Below are positions 1-12,285 of a DNA stretch of 64,000 bases, in pieces. The translations under genes and the position numbers were made by a program. The stretch is from Saposhnikovia divaricata (taxonomy: Eukaryota; Streptophyta; Magnoliopsida; Apiales; Apiaceae), in the NCBI GenBank assembly GCA_036435485.1, contig CM071597.1:50513881-50577880 (forward strand), in the 5' to 3' direction. Each line of letters opens with the position of its first letter. Position 1 is the first letter of the stretch. The notes under the pieces were generated by a model. That model worked only from the letters and a program-made list of their open reading frames with translations, did not search any database and was not told where the DNA came from.

Positions 1-1726
1 TCCTTTTCACATTAAAATTTTTATTCACCCAATCACTCCATTATATATACCCACCTATACATACAAATCCAATTCCTCTTCTATTTATTTAAATTCAATT
101 CTAAAGAGGAATTAATTGCAAGTTCACCTCTTTGATTCGTAATTGGTTTATTTTTTCTCTAATATTATTTTTATTACGAATTTGTGTTCTTGTAATTGGG
201 GTTTTGTAGTATTCTTGTTATTTGGGAGGTGGCCCGTCTATGGAGCTCGTACACCTTATCCACCGCCAGATACTGATTCATCCGAGGATGAGGACGAGTA
301 GGTATGTTTCTGCTATCCCTTCTATTTACTTCCATTCAATGCGGACATTGAATATTTTAAGTTTGGGGGTGTTTTGAGGGATTAGTAGTTGTTGTTGTAT
401 TATGTGTTCATGTAGGATTTCATGTTTTGCATATTAGTAGTAGTAATTCATGCATATATGTTCGTATTAATTACGTTTGTTTCATATAGGACATTCTATT
501 TTTTGTTTCGTATACCATGTGAGTCCATTTTAGTTGCATTTTCATGGCATGCATTTTTCATGATCCCTTAGGACGAGCTGATTCTGATTGAAAGGTAGAT
601 GTTTAATTGAGTGTGGTGATGATGAGTAGAGGGCTGATTTATAGTTTCTAGGAAATTGACTTGTATGTTACGGGAACAAAATTTTTACACAAACTCATTG
701 GGTGCTTTTGGGCTAGGTTAGGGTCATGCTTGTTTGGATGCTTTGAGATTTAATCACCTGATTATATTTAGAATTTTCGTTATTCCCTTGATGGCGTAGG
801 AGCATTAAAGTCTAAGTTTGGGGGAAACTGGGGATTTCATGCTAGTTGTATTAATTGTTAAATAATGGCTAGGTGTCAAATGGCTAGTAGCCGGCTCATA
901 GTTATATGAGTAGTCTAGGGTTGGAAATGAGAAAGGCTCATTCCAGATCGTAAAAAAAAAAAAAAAAAAAAAACAGAAAAAAGAAAAAAAAAGTTTCAAT
1001 TGTTATATGCAAAATTAACCAGGGCGAGCTCTTTAATACTCGAGCAATTAAGTTCTAGGGGACTTTGTGCCTAGTGACCTAAGGCTTTTATTAGTCTGGG
1101 ATTCACTAACCCAACGCTCGCTACATGGGTATTATTGTATAAGCCTTTTGGGTTCTCATTCATTGCACAGTTAAATAAGCATGCGTATTATATATAGTGT
1201 CGTAGTAATAAAGCATGAATACCTGGCTAACTTGAATGAGGATGGAGGTGTTCCGAGGTTATGAAGTGTCTACAGTCTATTCTATTTATAAACCTGTGAT
1301 TGTCTTGGCGAAGGATATGTATGATTTTTGACCTAGTTTTGGGAGTATTTCTAATGAGCATTGCACACACGCACGTTTCTGTTCATGTATTGTTAGTATA
1401 CGGGGACTTAGTCGAGCTCTGCTTGGATTTATTTGCATTCTTTGAGATATTTGCCTGTTAGTTGGTTTTGGTAAGTTTGAAGGGGATCGTTGCAATTTTC
1501 ATATTAGTTGCATTCATGCATTGCATTGCATTAGGTTAAATGGATTTTGTGGGTACATTCGCTATAGGCCCTCACGAGACCTTACTCGTCCACTGGGGCT
1601 GCCTAGGGGTTTAAAGGGCTTGTTGCATATGCCAAATGCAACCGTGATCACCTACGGAAGTGGTACTAGTTAGTTAGTTGTAATTGTTTATGCTTGAGGA
1701 CAAGCATCAGTTTAAGTTTGGGGGTT
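1..1726 (+). mobile_element. Likely 3' internal (non-pol) part of an Athila/Tat-type gypsy retroelement
   Basis: No credible gene is present. The stretch carries three copies of the G-rich word AAGTTTGGGGG (around 359, 813 and 714-724 of the second kilobase, i.e. 1714-1724), the last directly before an LTR start, where it would serve as the polypurine tract. An open frame with an acidic tail (P-P-P-D-T-D-S-S-E-D-E-D-E then TAG) ends at 301 and may be the end of an element ORF entering from the left. A poly-A run lies at about 951-973. Assignment to the untranslated 3' region of a gypsy element rests on the G-rich words plus the adjoining LTR. It is inference from how such elements usually look, since no pol domain lies within the window. 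Confidence 0.45.
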
Positions 1727-2985
1727 TGATAAGTGGATTTTATATCCACTTGGAATGCCTCAGTTCGGCTTAAATTGATTGTTTTGGACCCAAGATGTTG
1801 TAGTTTTGATGTGTTTTGCTTAGTTGTGCAGATTTACGAGAATGTTGATTAAAGTTGATGCTTCTATTGTTTTTGGAGATTTATTTGGTTAAAATTCGGA
1901 TTTTCCGGGAAGGCTGCGCAGCTTATACTGTTTTGGCCATATCTGGAGTTCTAGAAGTCCGTTTTCGGCGATCTTACTGCCCACGCGAAGCTTGAGAGAT
2001 TTTCTACAACCTGGGATAGAAATAACGTGCAAGGAATGTGATGATTAAAGTCGCGCACGTTTGCTTATAAAAGAAGGCCATGAATTTACTGTTTTGCCCT
2101 TTTTCTAATTCTAATTGTATTCTGGGCAGTTTTGGTACCTTCTTTAAATTCTAATTTTAATAGAAGGTAATTGCTTGTTGGGCAAGATTAGGAGTATCTA
2201 TATAAACACATCTAGGAATGGGAAAAAGAGAGTTCATTGTTAGAGAGATACAATTTGTACGCAGCTTTTAGGATTTTTTCTGGAGAACCATTATTTTCTT
2301 TGAAGATTGAAGTTAAAAGGTTTCTTTTCTATATTTTTCTAATTATGATTTCTTCTATTAATTCTTGTTTTGCTAATTTAATCATGTGTAACTAATTCTC
2401 TAATCTGAGAATTGGGTAGTATTCCTTGGTATTCATGCATGTTTAATTATCTGTGATTTTCTTGCTTTGCTGATCTGTTATTGAGGGCTTAACACAATTA
2501 GGGGAGTCATGAACCTTTGATTGGATTTTAGGGATTGTAATAACTTGGAAGAGGAGTTGCAATTTTAGTATACGATTTAACAGACATAACTCGAATATTT
2601 GATTGGAAGATTAATAGGAGAGTTGTGAGACTTATAATTCTTGGTGCGTAATAGTTTATGATTGTACTTTGATTGTATCACGGAAGTGACAATAAAGGTG
2701 TAGTTGTAGACACTATATTGTATCTTGGAAGAGAACATTATAACCTTAGAAGAATTGTTTTCAGCAGAGTAAGAACGTAGATGTCACATAGATATTGAAT
2801 GTGTATTGAAACCAAGTGAAGAACCCCAGTTCTTGGATTGTTTTCCTCATATATATTTTATTCTCGATTGATAATTAGTTTAATTTAGTTTATAAACAAA
2901 CCAAACATTCTTTTACACTTCTAAATTGTGAGAGATAGGATACTTGAACTTGATATTACATTCAGTCCTTCCCTGCGAACGAACA
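1727..2985 (+). repeat. LTR of a gypsy-type element, right end cut by the Copia fragment
   Basis: It starts TGATAAGTGGATTTTATATC immediately after the G-rich tract AAGTTTGGGGG, the usual polypurine-tract to 3'-LTR arrangement. A TATA box (CTATATAAAC) lies near 2199, followed by a transcribed-looking R/U5 stretch. The right end is not clean: around 2965-2990 the sequence passes straight into Copia reverse-transcriptase coding DNA, so the last bases of the LTR are probably missing. No second copy of this LTR is in the window, so pairing cannot be tested. The end coordinate is approximate. Confidence 0.5.
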
Positions 2986-4606
2986 ACAAAAATACTATTA
3001 ACATTCCTTCTGTTTGTTGTTCGACAAGTATAGTTTCTTTACCTCCTGCTGAACCAACTTCTTATGAAGAGGCTAGTAAATTTCCTGAATGGCAACAAGC
3101 CATTGCCAATGAGTTTTCAACCTTAGAAGCAAATAATACATGGACTTTGGTACCTCTTCCACCTGGTAAGAAAGCTATCAGTAGTAGGTGGGTGTTTAGA
3201 GTTAAACATCATGCAGATGGTAGTATTGAAAGATACGAAGCTCGTTGGTAGTTAAAGGTTTTACTCAAAAGGAGGGTATTGATTATACAGAAACTTTCTC
3301 ACCTGTTGTCAAAATGACAACAATTAGGACTCTTGTTGCTGTTGCTGTTAAGAAAGGTTGGAAAATGTATCAACTTGATGTCAACAATGCTTTTCTTCAT
3401 GATGATTTACATGAGGATGTATACATGAAACCACCACCTGGTCTATTTGTTTCTGATCCTACCTTGGTTTGAAAACTAATCAAATCTTTATATGGATTAA
3501 AACAAGCATCTAGAAATTGGTTTTCTAAGCTCAGTTCTGCTTTAATTTCATAGGGTTATCAGTCATCTAAAAATGATCATTCCCTTTTTTACAAAAAGTC
3601 AGGCACTTCTGTAGTTTTTCTTGCTGTGTATGTTGATGATATTTTAGTTGTTGGCAATGATGATTTAATTATTGCTATTAAGCATTACTTAGATTCAGTT
3701 TTTAAAATCAAGGACCTAGGAAAGCTTCATTATTTTCTGGGGTTAGAGTTTACTGAAGTACCAAATGTCATGGTTATTTCTCAGCACAAATTTACTACAG
3801 ACTTGCTTGCTGAATTTGATTGTCTCCATCCTTCACCAGTGGTTTCTTATTTAGAGTTATCTGTCAAACTGTCTCCAGATCAAGGTTCTGTGTTCTCAGA
3901 TCCATCTCTTTATAGGAAGCTTATTGGTAAGCTCAATTTCTTGACACACACTAGGCCTGATTTGGCTTTTGTAGTTCAACATTTAAGCCAATTTATGTCT
4001 GATCCTAGAGATCCTCACTGGGAAGCTGCTTTACATGTTTTGAGGTATTTGAGTGGTAATCCTTCTGAAGGTCTTTTCCTTAGTTCTTCTCCTAATTTTC
4101 AACTAGAAGCATATTGTGATGCTGATTGGGCTGCTTGTGCTCATACTAGAAAATCTGTGAGTGGATATATTGTCTTTCTTGGTGGTAGCTTAATTTCATG
4201 GAAATCCAAGAAACAGTACACAGTTTCTTTGTCATCTGCTGAATCTGAATATAGGTCTCTTCGTCGAGTTACGGCTGAATTAGCTTGGTTATCTAGACTA
4301 TTACAAGAACTTGAGGTCTCAGATATACTACCTGTTCCTGTCAAATGTGATAATCAAGCTGCTATCTACATAGCGAAAAATCAAATTTTTCATGAACGAA
4401 CGAAACATATTGATTTGGGCTGTCATTTCGTTCGTGAAAAACTGTTAGTAGGGTTGATTTCTTTGTCCTATGTTCCTACCAAACACCAGCTATCTGATGT
4501 TTTTACTAAACCTCTCACTAGCATTCAACATCATTCTATTGTTAGCAAGTTGGGTGTGCAGTCCTCCACTTCCAACTTGAGGGGGGGTGTTGGAGATGTT
4601 ACTTAA
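2986..4606 (+). pseudogene. Broken Ty1/copia pol fragment (reverse transcriptase and RNase H)
   Basis: This is the C-terminal half of a Copia polyprotein. The start of the RT domain is recognisable (W-Q-Q-A-I-A-N-E, then W-V-F-R-V-K), followed by the RT active-site box Y-V-D-D-I-L-V-V at about 3628-3651. The RNase H end is recognisable by S-S-A-E-S-E-Y near 4230 and by D-N-Q-A-A near 4350. It is dead: there is a frameshift at about 3247 (ORF ends TAG 3249-3251 and coding resumes in another frame), TGA at 3470-3472, and TAG at 3551-3553. Gag, protease and integrase are absent; the left edge abuts the LTR at 1727-2985. The last codons overlap the Copia 3' LTR. Confidence 0.9.
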
Positions 4607-4825
4607 TTGTATAGTTAATTAGTTTTTTACTATTTACTGTATAGTTTTTTACTGCCAGCTGGTTAGTCCAAGTTAGTTAGATGTAACTACTTTTCCCGCC
4701 ATCTCTCTGTAACTTGTATTTATAAACCTTCCTGTACATTTCTTTGGTTAACTTGAATAATACAATCAGTACATATTTTCCATCTTTTCTGTTCATCTTC
4801 TTCTTCATAATACATAGCTATCACA
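4588..4825 (+). repeat. 3' LTR of the broken Copia fragment
   Basis: It begins TGTTGGAGATG directly after the purine tract TTGAGGGGGGG (4577-4587) at the end of the pol frame and ends at about 4825 with ...ATCACA, giving TG...CA ends. It contains a TATA-like TATTTATAAACC near 4720. At about 238 bp it is short, as is common in plant Copia families. The matching 5' LTR is missing because the left part of the element has been lost. The right boundary was set by the CA end and is uncertain by a few bases. Confidence 0.7.
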
Positions 4826-5007
4826 TACACTTTTATTCACAGAATGTACATTTTAACATGCAAAGCAGCACATTTCCATCCCAGGAATTTCAAGATAATG
4901 TTTGATATCAATAACACCTAATGCAATAAAGTGGTTCTGTCAATAGACAAAATTACTCAATCTGGGACTTGTCCCTAGTCAAGGTAGCAATGGTTCATGC
5001 ATGGTAC

Positions 5008-6027
5008 TGTTTGTTTTTTAATACAAGAGGGAGAGAAAGATAATATATTGGATGGAAGCATATAATTTTATTTATCATAAGGCTCTTTATATAGAGCTAA
5101 TACAAGATAAATGTGCATGATTAGTGCCACATATAAGGCCTAATCAATAACATATCTTTTACAATCAAGCAACATTAAAAACACAATCAAACAATTAATA
5201 TTATGGTTACAATTTTGAATCAATATTCCAACACTCCCTCTTGATTCGAAATTGTAAAACTTGTTGAGAAATCTAAAACGACAATGTACTTCTCATCATC
5301 ACCCAAACATGGAGCACTTCTCTCCATAAATATTTTTCTTGATGCACTTCTCACCAATTCCATGTTGATGCACTTCTCACCAACTTACACAATTGGAGCA
5401 CCTCTCTCCAAAATCATTTTTCTTGGTACTTCTCACCAAATTTCATTTTTATTATCAACTTTTCATAGACATTATATAACTCTTATTTTGGAGCACTTCT
5501 CTCCTTGATGAAACACCTACAAATTCAAATAAATAAATAATCCATGGCAACATATGCCAAGCTTCCTTTTTCATCATTATAACACTCATCTCGGTGCCTC
5601 TTGTTATTGGATCCTCTTGACCGTCCTTCATGTTCTTCTTTGGGAGCTTTGCTTGACCCTTCTTCGAAATCTCTTATTTGATTAAGTATTGGACTGTATC
5701 CAAGAGGTTGCATCTCCCCCTCAGATTCAGTCCTCCACACAATTGAACCTCTCATTCGAGAAGTCATGGCTTTACACATATACTCACAGATCCCTTAAGA
5801 TCATTAAGGCTCTTGATACCATGTTGTTTTTTAATACAAGAGGGAGAGAAAGATAATAATTTTATTTATCATAAGGCTCTTTATATAGAGCTAATACAAG
5901 ACAAACGTGCATGATTAGTGCCACATATAAGGCCTAATCAATTACATATCTTTTACAAAGCAACATTAAAAACACAATTAAACAATTAATATTATGGTTA
6001 CAATTTTGAATCTATAATATTCCAACA
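5008..6027 (-). mobile_element. Small non-autonomous LTR retrotransposon (TRIM-like), complete
   Basis: Two direct repeats flank a 588-bp interior: 5008-5233 (226 bp) and 5822-6027 (206 bp), both starting TGTT(T)G and ending CCAACA on the plus strand. Read on the minus strand, the 5' LTR (6027 to 5822) is followed at once by a primer-binding site TGGTATCAAGAGCC (5822-5809), matching the plant initiator tRNA-Met site with one extra A. The 3' LTR is preceded by a purine tract AATCAAGAGGGAG. Flanks GGTAC (5003-5007) and GATAC (6028-6032) are a plausible 5-bp target duplication with one mismatch. The left LTR has an extra stretch after GATAATA that the right one lacks. The interior holds only a short minus-strand frame (5525-5779) of unknown meaning and no pol, so movement would need enzymes in trans. 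Confidence 0.85.
5240..5510 (-). repeat. Short imperfect repeats inside the TRIM-like element
   Basis: A run of related words (GCACTTCTCTCC, GCACTTCTCACCAA, CTTCTCACCAA) recurs at least six times between 5297 and 5506 with irregular spacing. It lies between the purine tract and the short internal frame. It is not coding in any convincing frame. The role is unknown; it may simply be a decayed leader or a slippage-born array. Confidence 0.55.
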
Positions 6028-6498
6028 GATACTTACCTAAATGCATCCACATGCAGGGAGATCTTTAATGTAGTCAGATTCTGAAAAGTGTCTTCTAGGT
6101 TGCATATCCTTAAGAAGAAGAAAATTAATCGCGATGACAATGGAACCCTGTCTTCGAAATTAAAAGAACCTTTTTCATTTACAGTGTGTTATGCAGATAT
6201 AAAAAAATAATTATTCTTGTAAAGTGCAGCTTATTTCCTCATGCAAATGCAAAGGAACTTATAAGTGGCTTCAAGAATGCTTTCTAGTAGGATTACTAAT
6301 ACTCAAGTTGAGTCAACTTTGATTAAAAAGTAAAAAAGTTTGTTTGTACTGTTTACTTGAGTCGAAAGTTGTATTTATATGACTGAAGATTCATGTCCTA
6401 GTAACAAAATCGGACCCCTCATCAAGAAATTCCTTACAAGACTGAATTCAGAAAGCAGATGTTAAATGCTGAATTTCTAAGTTAAGATTATATTTATG
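6028..6498. other. 3' flank of the ABCB gene
   Basis: This is 471 bp between the TRIM-like element and the stop codon of the ABC transporter (transcribed leftwards). It should contain the transporter's 3' UTR and polyadenylation region. I see no ORF or repeat of note, and I could not fix a poly(A) signal with confidence. Confidence 0.5.
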
Positions 6499-9400
6499 TC
6501 ATGCAAATACATTTGCTTCTGTTTCCGCACGAACAAGGCTAGCATATATACCATTCAGATGAGAAGCCATGAGTTTGTCATGGCTTCCAAATTCTGTCAC
6601 TGAACCTTCTTTAACAACAGCAATGGCATCAGCCTTTCTGATAGTAGTAAGGCGGTGAGCAACCACAATGGTAGTAGCTCTCTCGGAAACCTTCTTTAGC
6701 GCTTCTTGGACATGCTTCTCTGATTCCAAGTCCAAGGCGCTGCTAGCTTCATCTAGTAGTAGCACCTTTGATTTCTTTAATATTGCCCTTGCTATAGCAA
6801 GCCTTTGTTTTTGACCGCCCGAAAGCTGTACACCACTCTCACCAACCTAATGCAGTAGGTATAGTGTTATTTAGGCCATAATCTAAGATAAATTTGTCGT
6901 GTATTAAATGAAGAAAAGAAATTTGAAGTTAATAGCTAATGTGAACATACCTCAGTTTCATAACTTTGAGGGAGGCCGCAGATGAACTTGTGAATGTAAG
7001 CTTCTTTTGCAGCTTCTTCGATCTCGGCCCATGAAGCATTAGGGTTTCCGAATGCAATATTATCGCGGATGGTTCCAGCAAACAATGCAGGCTCTTGACC
7101 CACCAAAGCTGTTTGCTTTCTCAACCACTTCAAATTAAGTTCTCTTGTATCCGACCCTCCCATCAATACTTTTCCTTGAAGTGGATCATAAAACCTCTGT
7201 ACCATCCATATTACGGTTGACTTTCCAGATCCACTGCTTCCTACCAGGGCCACCATGCTTCCACCTTTGACTTTAAGGTTGAAGTTTCTCAATACAATTA
7301 CATCAGGTCTTGATGGATATGCAAATGTAACCATCTTGAATTCAACATCAAATGGCTTCGAGGTTTCAATCCTCTTAACTTTTCTGCGATCATTACGTAT
7401 CAATGGCATGCGGTTGATGATACTGGTTACAGCAGGAATCGCAGTTGAGGCCATAGAAGTGTCTGGAGCAAGTCCAGCCAGTTGCCCAACAGAAAATGAG
7501 CTAAGAACAAGTATTAGGAAGATTTTATATACTTCTCCAAAATTGGCAAGATCTTTGTTTACTAAATAAGCACCAAACCAGAGGGTTAGAGTGTAAGCTG
7601 CATACATCGCACCTTGTGAAAACCCCAAGGCTACTCCAAGTATTTGTGACCTTTTAACTGATTTTGTTTGTGGTTCAGATAAAGCTCGGTCAAAGGACTG
7701 CACTATCTGTTGTTGTGTTGAAAATGTTGCAACTGTCCTTATATTAGAGACTGCACCTGAAGCTATATTGCTGGCTTTGGCATAAGAACCGTTGTCCATT
7801 TTGGGACCAACATTAATGATCAAGCTGAAGTAACTAGCTCCAAGTGTAAATGGAGTGACAAGAGCTGCCATAATAGCCAATCTCCATTCAATAGCGAATG
7901 AAACACTAAGACCAACTGCAGCTGAACTGACGGCCATCAAAAATACTGAAAACCGATCACCAAGAACTGAGCGAAAACTGATGCAGTCAATCGACAGCCT
8001 TGAAACGAGTATTCCAGTGGAGTTCTCATCAAAATCAAACCAACCAGGTTCTTGATTTAGTATAGATTGGAACAGTAAGTTCCTAACTCTCTGTGTCAGT
8101 TTTGTACCGGCCCAACCGCAGAAACCTTGTTGGCCTGTCATGGAGATGATGCATCCAATTCCAAGCCCGACCAGTGTCAAACAGAGGTACTTAACATCCT
8201 TTTTTAACTTCTCTTCGTCATCATCAAAATAAACTTGAAGTGCTTGGCCTAGAATATATGGGAAGACGGAGAGGATTGCACCAGCAAACATACCAAATAT
8301 TAATCCCACCAGCAAGATGCTAAACTCTGGTCTCTGCAGGCTCCATACCTCTGAAAGTCTGTAGTCCTTTGACTTCCCTTCTTTCTGCTCATCTGCCTCT
8401 ACTCTGCTTCCTTCTTGTGTAGATTTCATATATTGTGACCTAGAAATTTCATAGACTTGCTTCGATCTTGATGCATCTTGTACTGATTTTTCATGCATAG
8501 AGAAATCTGTACCAACGTGAGCATTAGTGCTTTTCGATACAGATTCGGATAATGCATCAGAAGCAAGTTTAGTGAGATTAAAGTATGCTCCTTCTTTTTC
8601 CATTAGCTGACGATGATCCCCAATCTCAACAATAGAACCCTGATCCATAACAACAATTGTTTGGGCATTTCTTACTGTCGCTAGCCTATGAGCAATAACG
8701 ATGGTCGTTCTGCCAATCGAAATCTTGTCAATCGCCTGTTGCACCAGAGACTCAGACTCCGCGTCAAGGGCACTGGTGGCCTCATCAAGAAGAAGGATTC
8801 TAGGATCCTTAATCATTGCCCGAGCCAGTGCAATCCTCTGTTTTTGTCCTCCAGACAGTTGGGTTCCCCGATCTCCAACCTGACGATGAAATTTAGGCCT
8901 TATAGTATTATGTATTAATATGTATATGCTGATAAGGGAAATTATGATCTAAAACAATCATACCTGAGTATCATAGCCATCAGGAAGTCCGGATATGAAG
9001 TTGTGGGCATTGGCAGCAATACAAGCTTTAGTAGCCTCTTTTTTTGTGGCATTCTCTCTTCCCATCATCACATTTTCTAGTATAGTTGTAGCAAATAGAA
9101 CTGGTTCTTGACCCACCATCCCAATCTGACTTCTTAGCCAGTGGACTTGCAATGTCTTAATATCATGACCATCTAAGCTGATTAAACCTGAAATTGAATT
9201 TTTGAAATTTGAAAGGTCACATTATATATGGCTCTCCCATCAAAATCTTTATATATATTGCATTTATAGTTCGACATAGAATCAATGATAATACCCTGAG
9301 TCGGATCATAAAACCTCTCGATAAGAGCAAAAACAGTGGACTTTCCACCTCCACTAGCACCAACTAGTGCTAAAGTTCTTGAAGGAGGAATCACCAAGTT

Positions 9401-12285
9401 GAGATTGCGAAGAATAAGAATATTTGGACGCGATGGATACACAAAACTAACACCTCTAAACTCAATTTTTCCTCGTGTACTTGAGAGCCTCCTCCCTTCA
9501 GGACTGTACGGATCAATTTCTGGAACTCTGTCTATTACTTCAAATACTCGACTAGCTGCTACAGTTCCTTGAGCAAATTGAGCAAAATATGACAATGATA
9601 ATGCCAATCCCCTAAACAGAATGCATACATCAGTCAAACTACTGTTGTGTCTATTCACAAAATTTAAATTTTTGTAAGATAAAATGTTAAACATTTCTCT
9701 TCAATTGATGAGTATGCAGATTCAGTAAATGCTACGTCACATAGCTGCAATCAGTTTGGTAAGAAGCACAAGTTTTTGCATCAAACTATTCTGAACAACA
9801 TTCATCAGTTCTCCAAAATTTAACTTACTGCATGATTTTGTGTGTGTAGAGAGTTTTGAGACATGCAATACCTTCCTCCTACATTGACGCCAAAAAAGCA
9901 AGCTATGGCTGCACCTCCCGTGATCTCTTTCTTAGCAACCAAGATTGAACCGTACCAGAAAGCTAGTGCCCATGTTGCGTAAGTAACCAAGTATATAACT
10001 CCCATTCCTATACCCTTGGCAAATCCAATCTTTTTCCCAAATGGAACGGAGTTTTCCAATAATTCAGCATATTTTGCGCTTAATTTGTCTTCTGCTACGA
10101 ATGAAAAGACTGTTCTAATCGAACTTATGGCTTGCTCTGCAACTGTACCAGCACCGCGATAAGTGGCCTACGGAGAATGTAACAGACAAGACAAAATTTA
10201 TTAGGTGAAACGCAACTGCTTAAACTGTTGGCTGTCCTTAAACATATATGCATGCAAAATTGATACTATTGGCTCTTCTTTTACCACTTCTTTTGTTGTT
10301 AGACCAACATAAACAGCCTTATAGGCAATGCCACAAAACATAGTCAACGGCGTGACTGCAAGAACAGCCAGCGAAACCTTCCATGATTTGATAAAACCAA
10401 CAGCATAACCACAAAAAAATGTGAATACGTGATGAATGAAATGTGCCATCTGCATTCAAGTTTGTAAGTATATAAGTATCGATAACTCAAGATTCATGCA
10501 TGTTGACAGAATTAAATTAACATTGTCAGTATAACAATTGGAATGATATCCACACTGTAAAACAAACAAGAGGATCTTAAAGAATGGACACCTTCTCCCC
10601 CATCACTTCTTGTATCTGCGCAACATCACTTGAGATTCCATGCATGATATCACCTGTATTTATTCCGGTGTCAAAGAAAGCAATATCTTGCCTTAAAACT
10701 GCTCGTAGATACTCAGTTCTTATGCGATGAGCAGACCGCTCCCCTGCCAATCTCCAACACGTGATTTCTGCCAATAAAAAATAAATTTCAATAACTAAAA
10801 TACAAAAAAAATTGTGAAAGGAGGCAGCTTAAATTCAGAAAGTAAAACTTCTGCAGGTTACCCATGTATGCTCCAACAACCACAACTGCTGCTAATCCCA
10901 TCATAAGAAGACAAATCTGAAAGTTTCATATCCAATCAAAATCAAAGCTATCATCATCACCACATTATATATACTTAGGGGAAAGTGTAATGTAGAATGA
11001 AGATGTACATAGTTAAATATTGCATTAATTAGGAAACCATACGGCTTGTGTCATAAAGTCATACCCTTTGTACATCATCCATCAAGTGAACATTGTTGTT
11101 TTTACTGTCTTTTGCGATTTTATTTACAAATTCCCCAAAAAGCAAAGAGTACCAAGGAAGAGATCCTCCATTAATGAAAGCTCCAACACACCCAAATATC
11201 ACAAGTAGGATATCAAAATTTGTTGAAAATCGGAATAAACTAAACAGCCCAACTGAACGTGGTGCACTAACATCATCCTCATCCTCATCATCGTCGTCAA
11301 CTTCATATGCAGATTTCCTATCATTATCGTCGAAGCCATAGTCACCACCAGGCCCATAATAACCATGACTAATCGAGTGCTTGTTATTATCATGAATATT
11401 ATGACCATGGTTTCTATAGTCATGATCAAAGCTTTTCGATGGTCCACTGCTAATATGATTATGTCTCCCATGACCATGTGATATTCCATGGCTGCCATTT
11501 CTTTGGCCACCATGGTTGTGCAATGACTCTTGATGATGATCACGATGACCATGGCCACCATGACCCACATCATGATCGGCTGTGTAAGCATGTGAAACAG
11601 AAAGCCATCGTTGATGCTCATCCAAGTGGCTGTTTGGATCAAGATCTATCTGTCGCTCAACATCTTTTATAGCATCAAAACTGATCAGACTCAGATCATC
11701 CTTTTCAGCTTGAGAACCAACTTTTCGAGGTCTACCCTCAATAACTGCCATGCCTGAAGATCTGTGGGACTCTTTTCGTTCATTGCTAGAACTTGAAGTA
11801 GAAGTCCTTCCAACAAACGATGAGCTAATTCCAGGATCTCTAGCTATATAACTCTGGAGCTCAAACCTTCCAGATGGCACTGTACCATAGCCAGAATGCT
11901 CATAGTTTGAATTACTGAAGTTTTGAAAAGCATTAGAAGTCCTCGAAAGGTAATACTCATTAGCTGATTGCTGGAATATTCGACTGCTCTGACTTGAAGG
12001 AGTTGCAGTCCACGGGCTGAGTGCTGCACCAAGATTACGACCATCACGCCATCCTGTGGACTCAAACTGCCACGAAAGCTCACCTTGCCATGAGGTGTCA
12101 TTGTCAGAGGCAAAAGGAGTTGTTGGAACCACGTGGCGGGATCTTCGTGTAGTAGAAAGGTGTGAAAAATTGTAAGAGCTGGAAAAAGAACTCATTGCTG
12201 AAGATGGAATGTGAGATCTAACAGGTGTGGTGTGGCGTGGTCGACGGCGAGACGAATAATCCATCTCATAAGAAGATTCAGCCAT
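6499..12285 (-). CDS. ABCB: ABCB-type full-length ABC transporter (P-glycoprotein/MDR-like), 9 exons, long His/Asp-rich N-terminus
   Basis: Exons on the minus strand, all with GT-AG introns and consistent phase: 12285-11065, 10916-10862, 10767-10592, 10449-10285, 10167-9872, 9611-9295, 9187-8964, 8879-6951, 6846-6499. They total 4731 bp, 1576 residues. The order is TMD1-NBD1-TMD2-NBD2. NBD1: Walker A GASGGGKST (residues 722-730), signature LSGGQ (826-830), Walker B ILLLDE (846-851). NBD2: Walker A GSSGSGKST (1365-1373), LSGGQ (1469-1473), VLLLDE (1489-1494). No key residue is missing. ABCB proteins are ATP-driven exporters or auxin/lipid carriers in membranes; the substrate here is unknown. 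Residues 1-343 precede TMD1: a Ser/Thr-rich part, then a stretch full of HGH and HD pairs, then a D/E run. Family members usually have only a few dozen residues here. The start chosen is M-A-E-S-S at 12285; an in-frame ATG at 12369 would add 28 hydrophobic residues and looks like leader sequence. Confidence 0.93.
11283..11600 (-). other. His/Gly/Asp-rich, then acidic, segment of the ABCB N-terminal extension
   Basis: Within exon 1 the encoded protein has about 110 residues dominated by histidine, glycine, asparagine and aspartate (G-H-G-G-H-G-H, H-N-H, H-D-H, N-H-G-H-N), ending in a run of aspartate/glutamate just before TMD1. Such stretches bind divalent metals in ZIP, CDF and other proteins; that role here is only inference. 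The segment stays open in frame without stops, so it is being kept as protein. Confidence 0.75.

Noticed and set aside
805..999. Minus-strand frame with an F-rich start
   Set aside because: Translation of a poly-A/T tract in retroelement DNA.
11199..11642. Met/Ile-rich minus-strand frame and the plus-strand His-rich frame at 11478-11672
   Set aside because: Out-of-frame shadows of ABCB exon 1; the exon's own frame is the one that continues through all splice sites.
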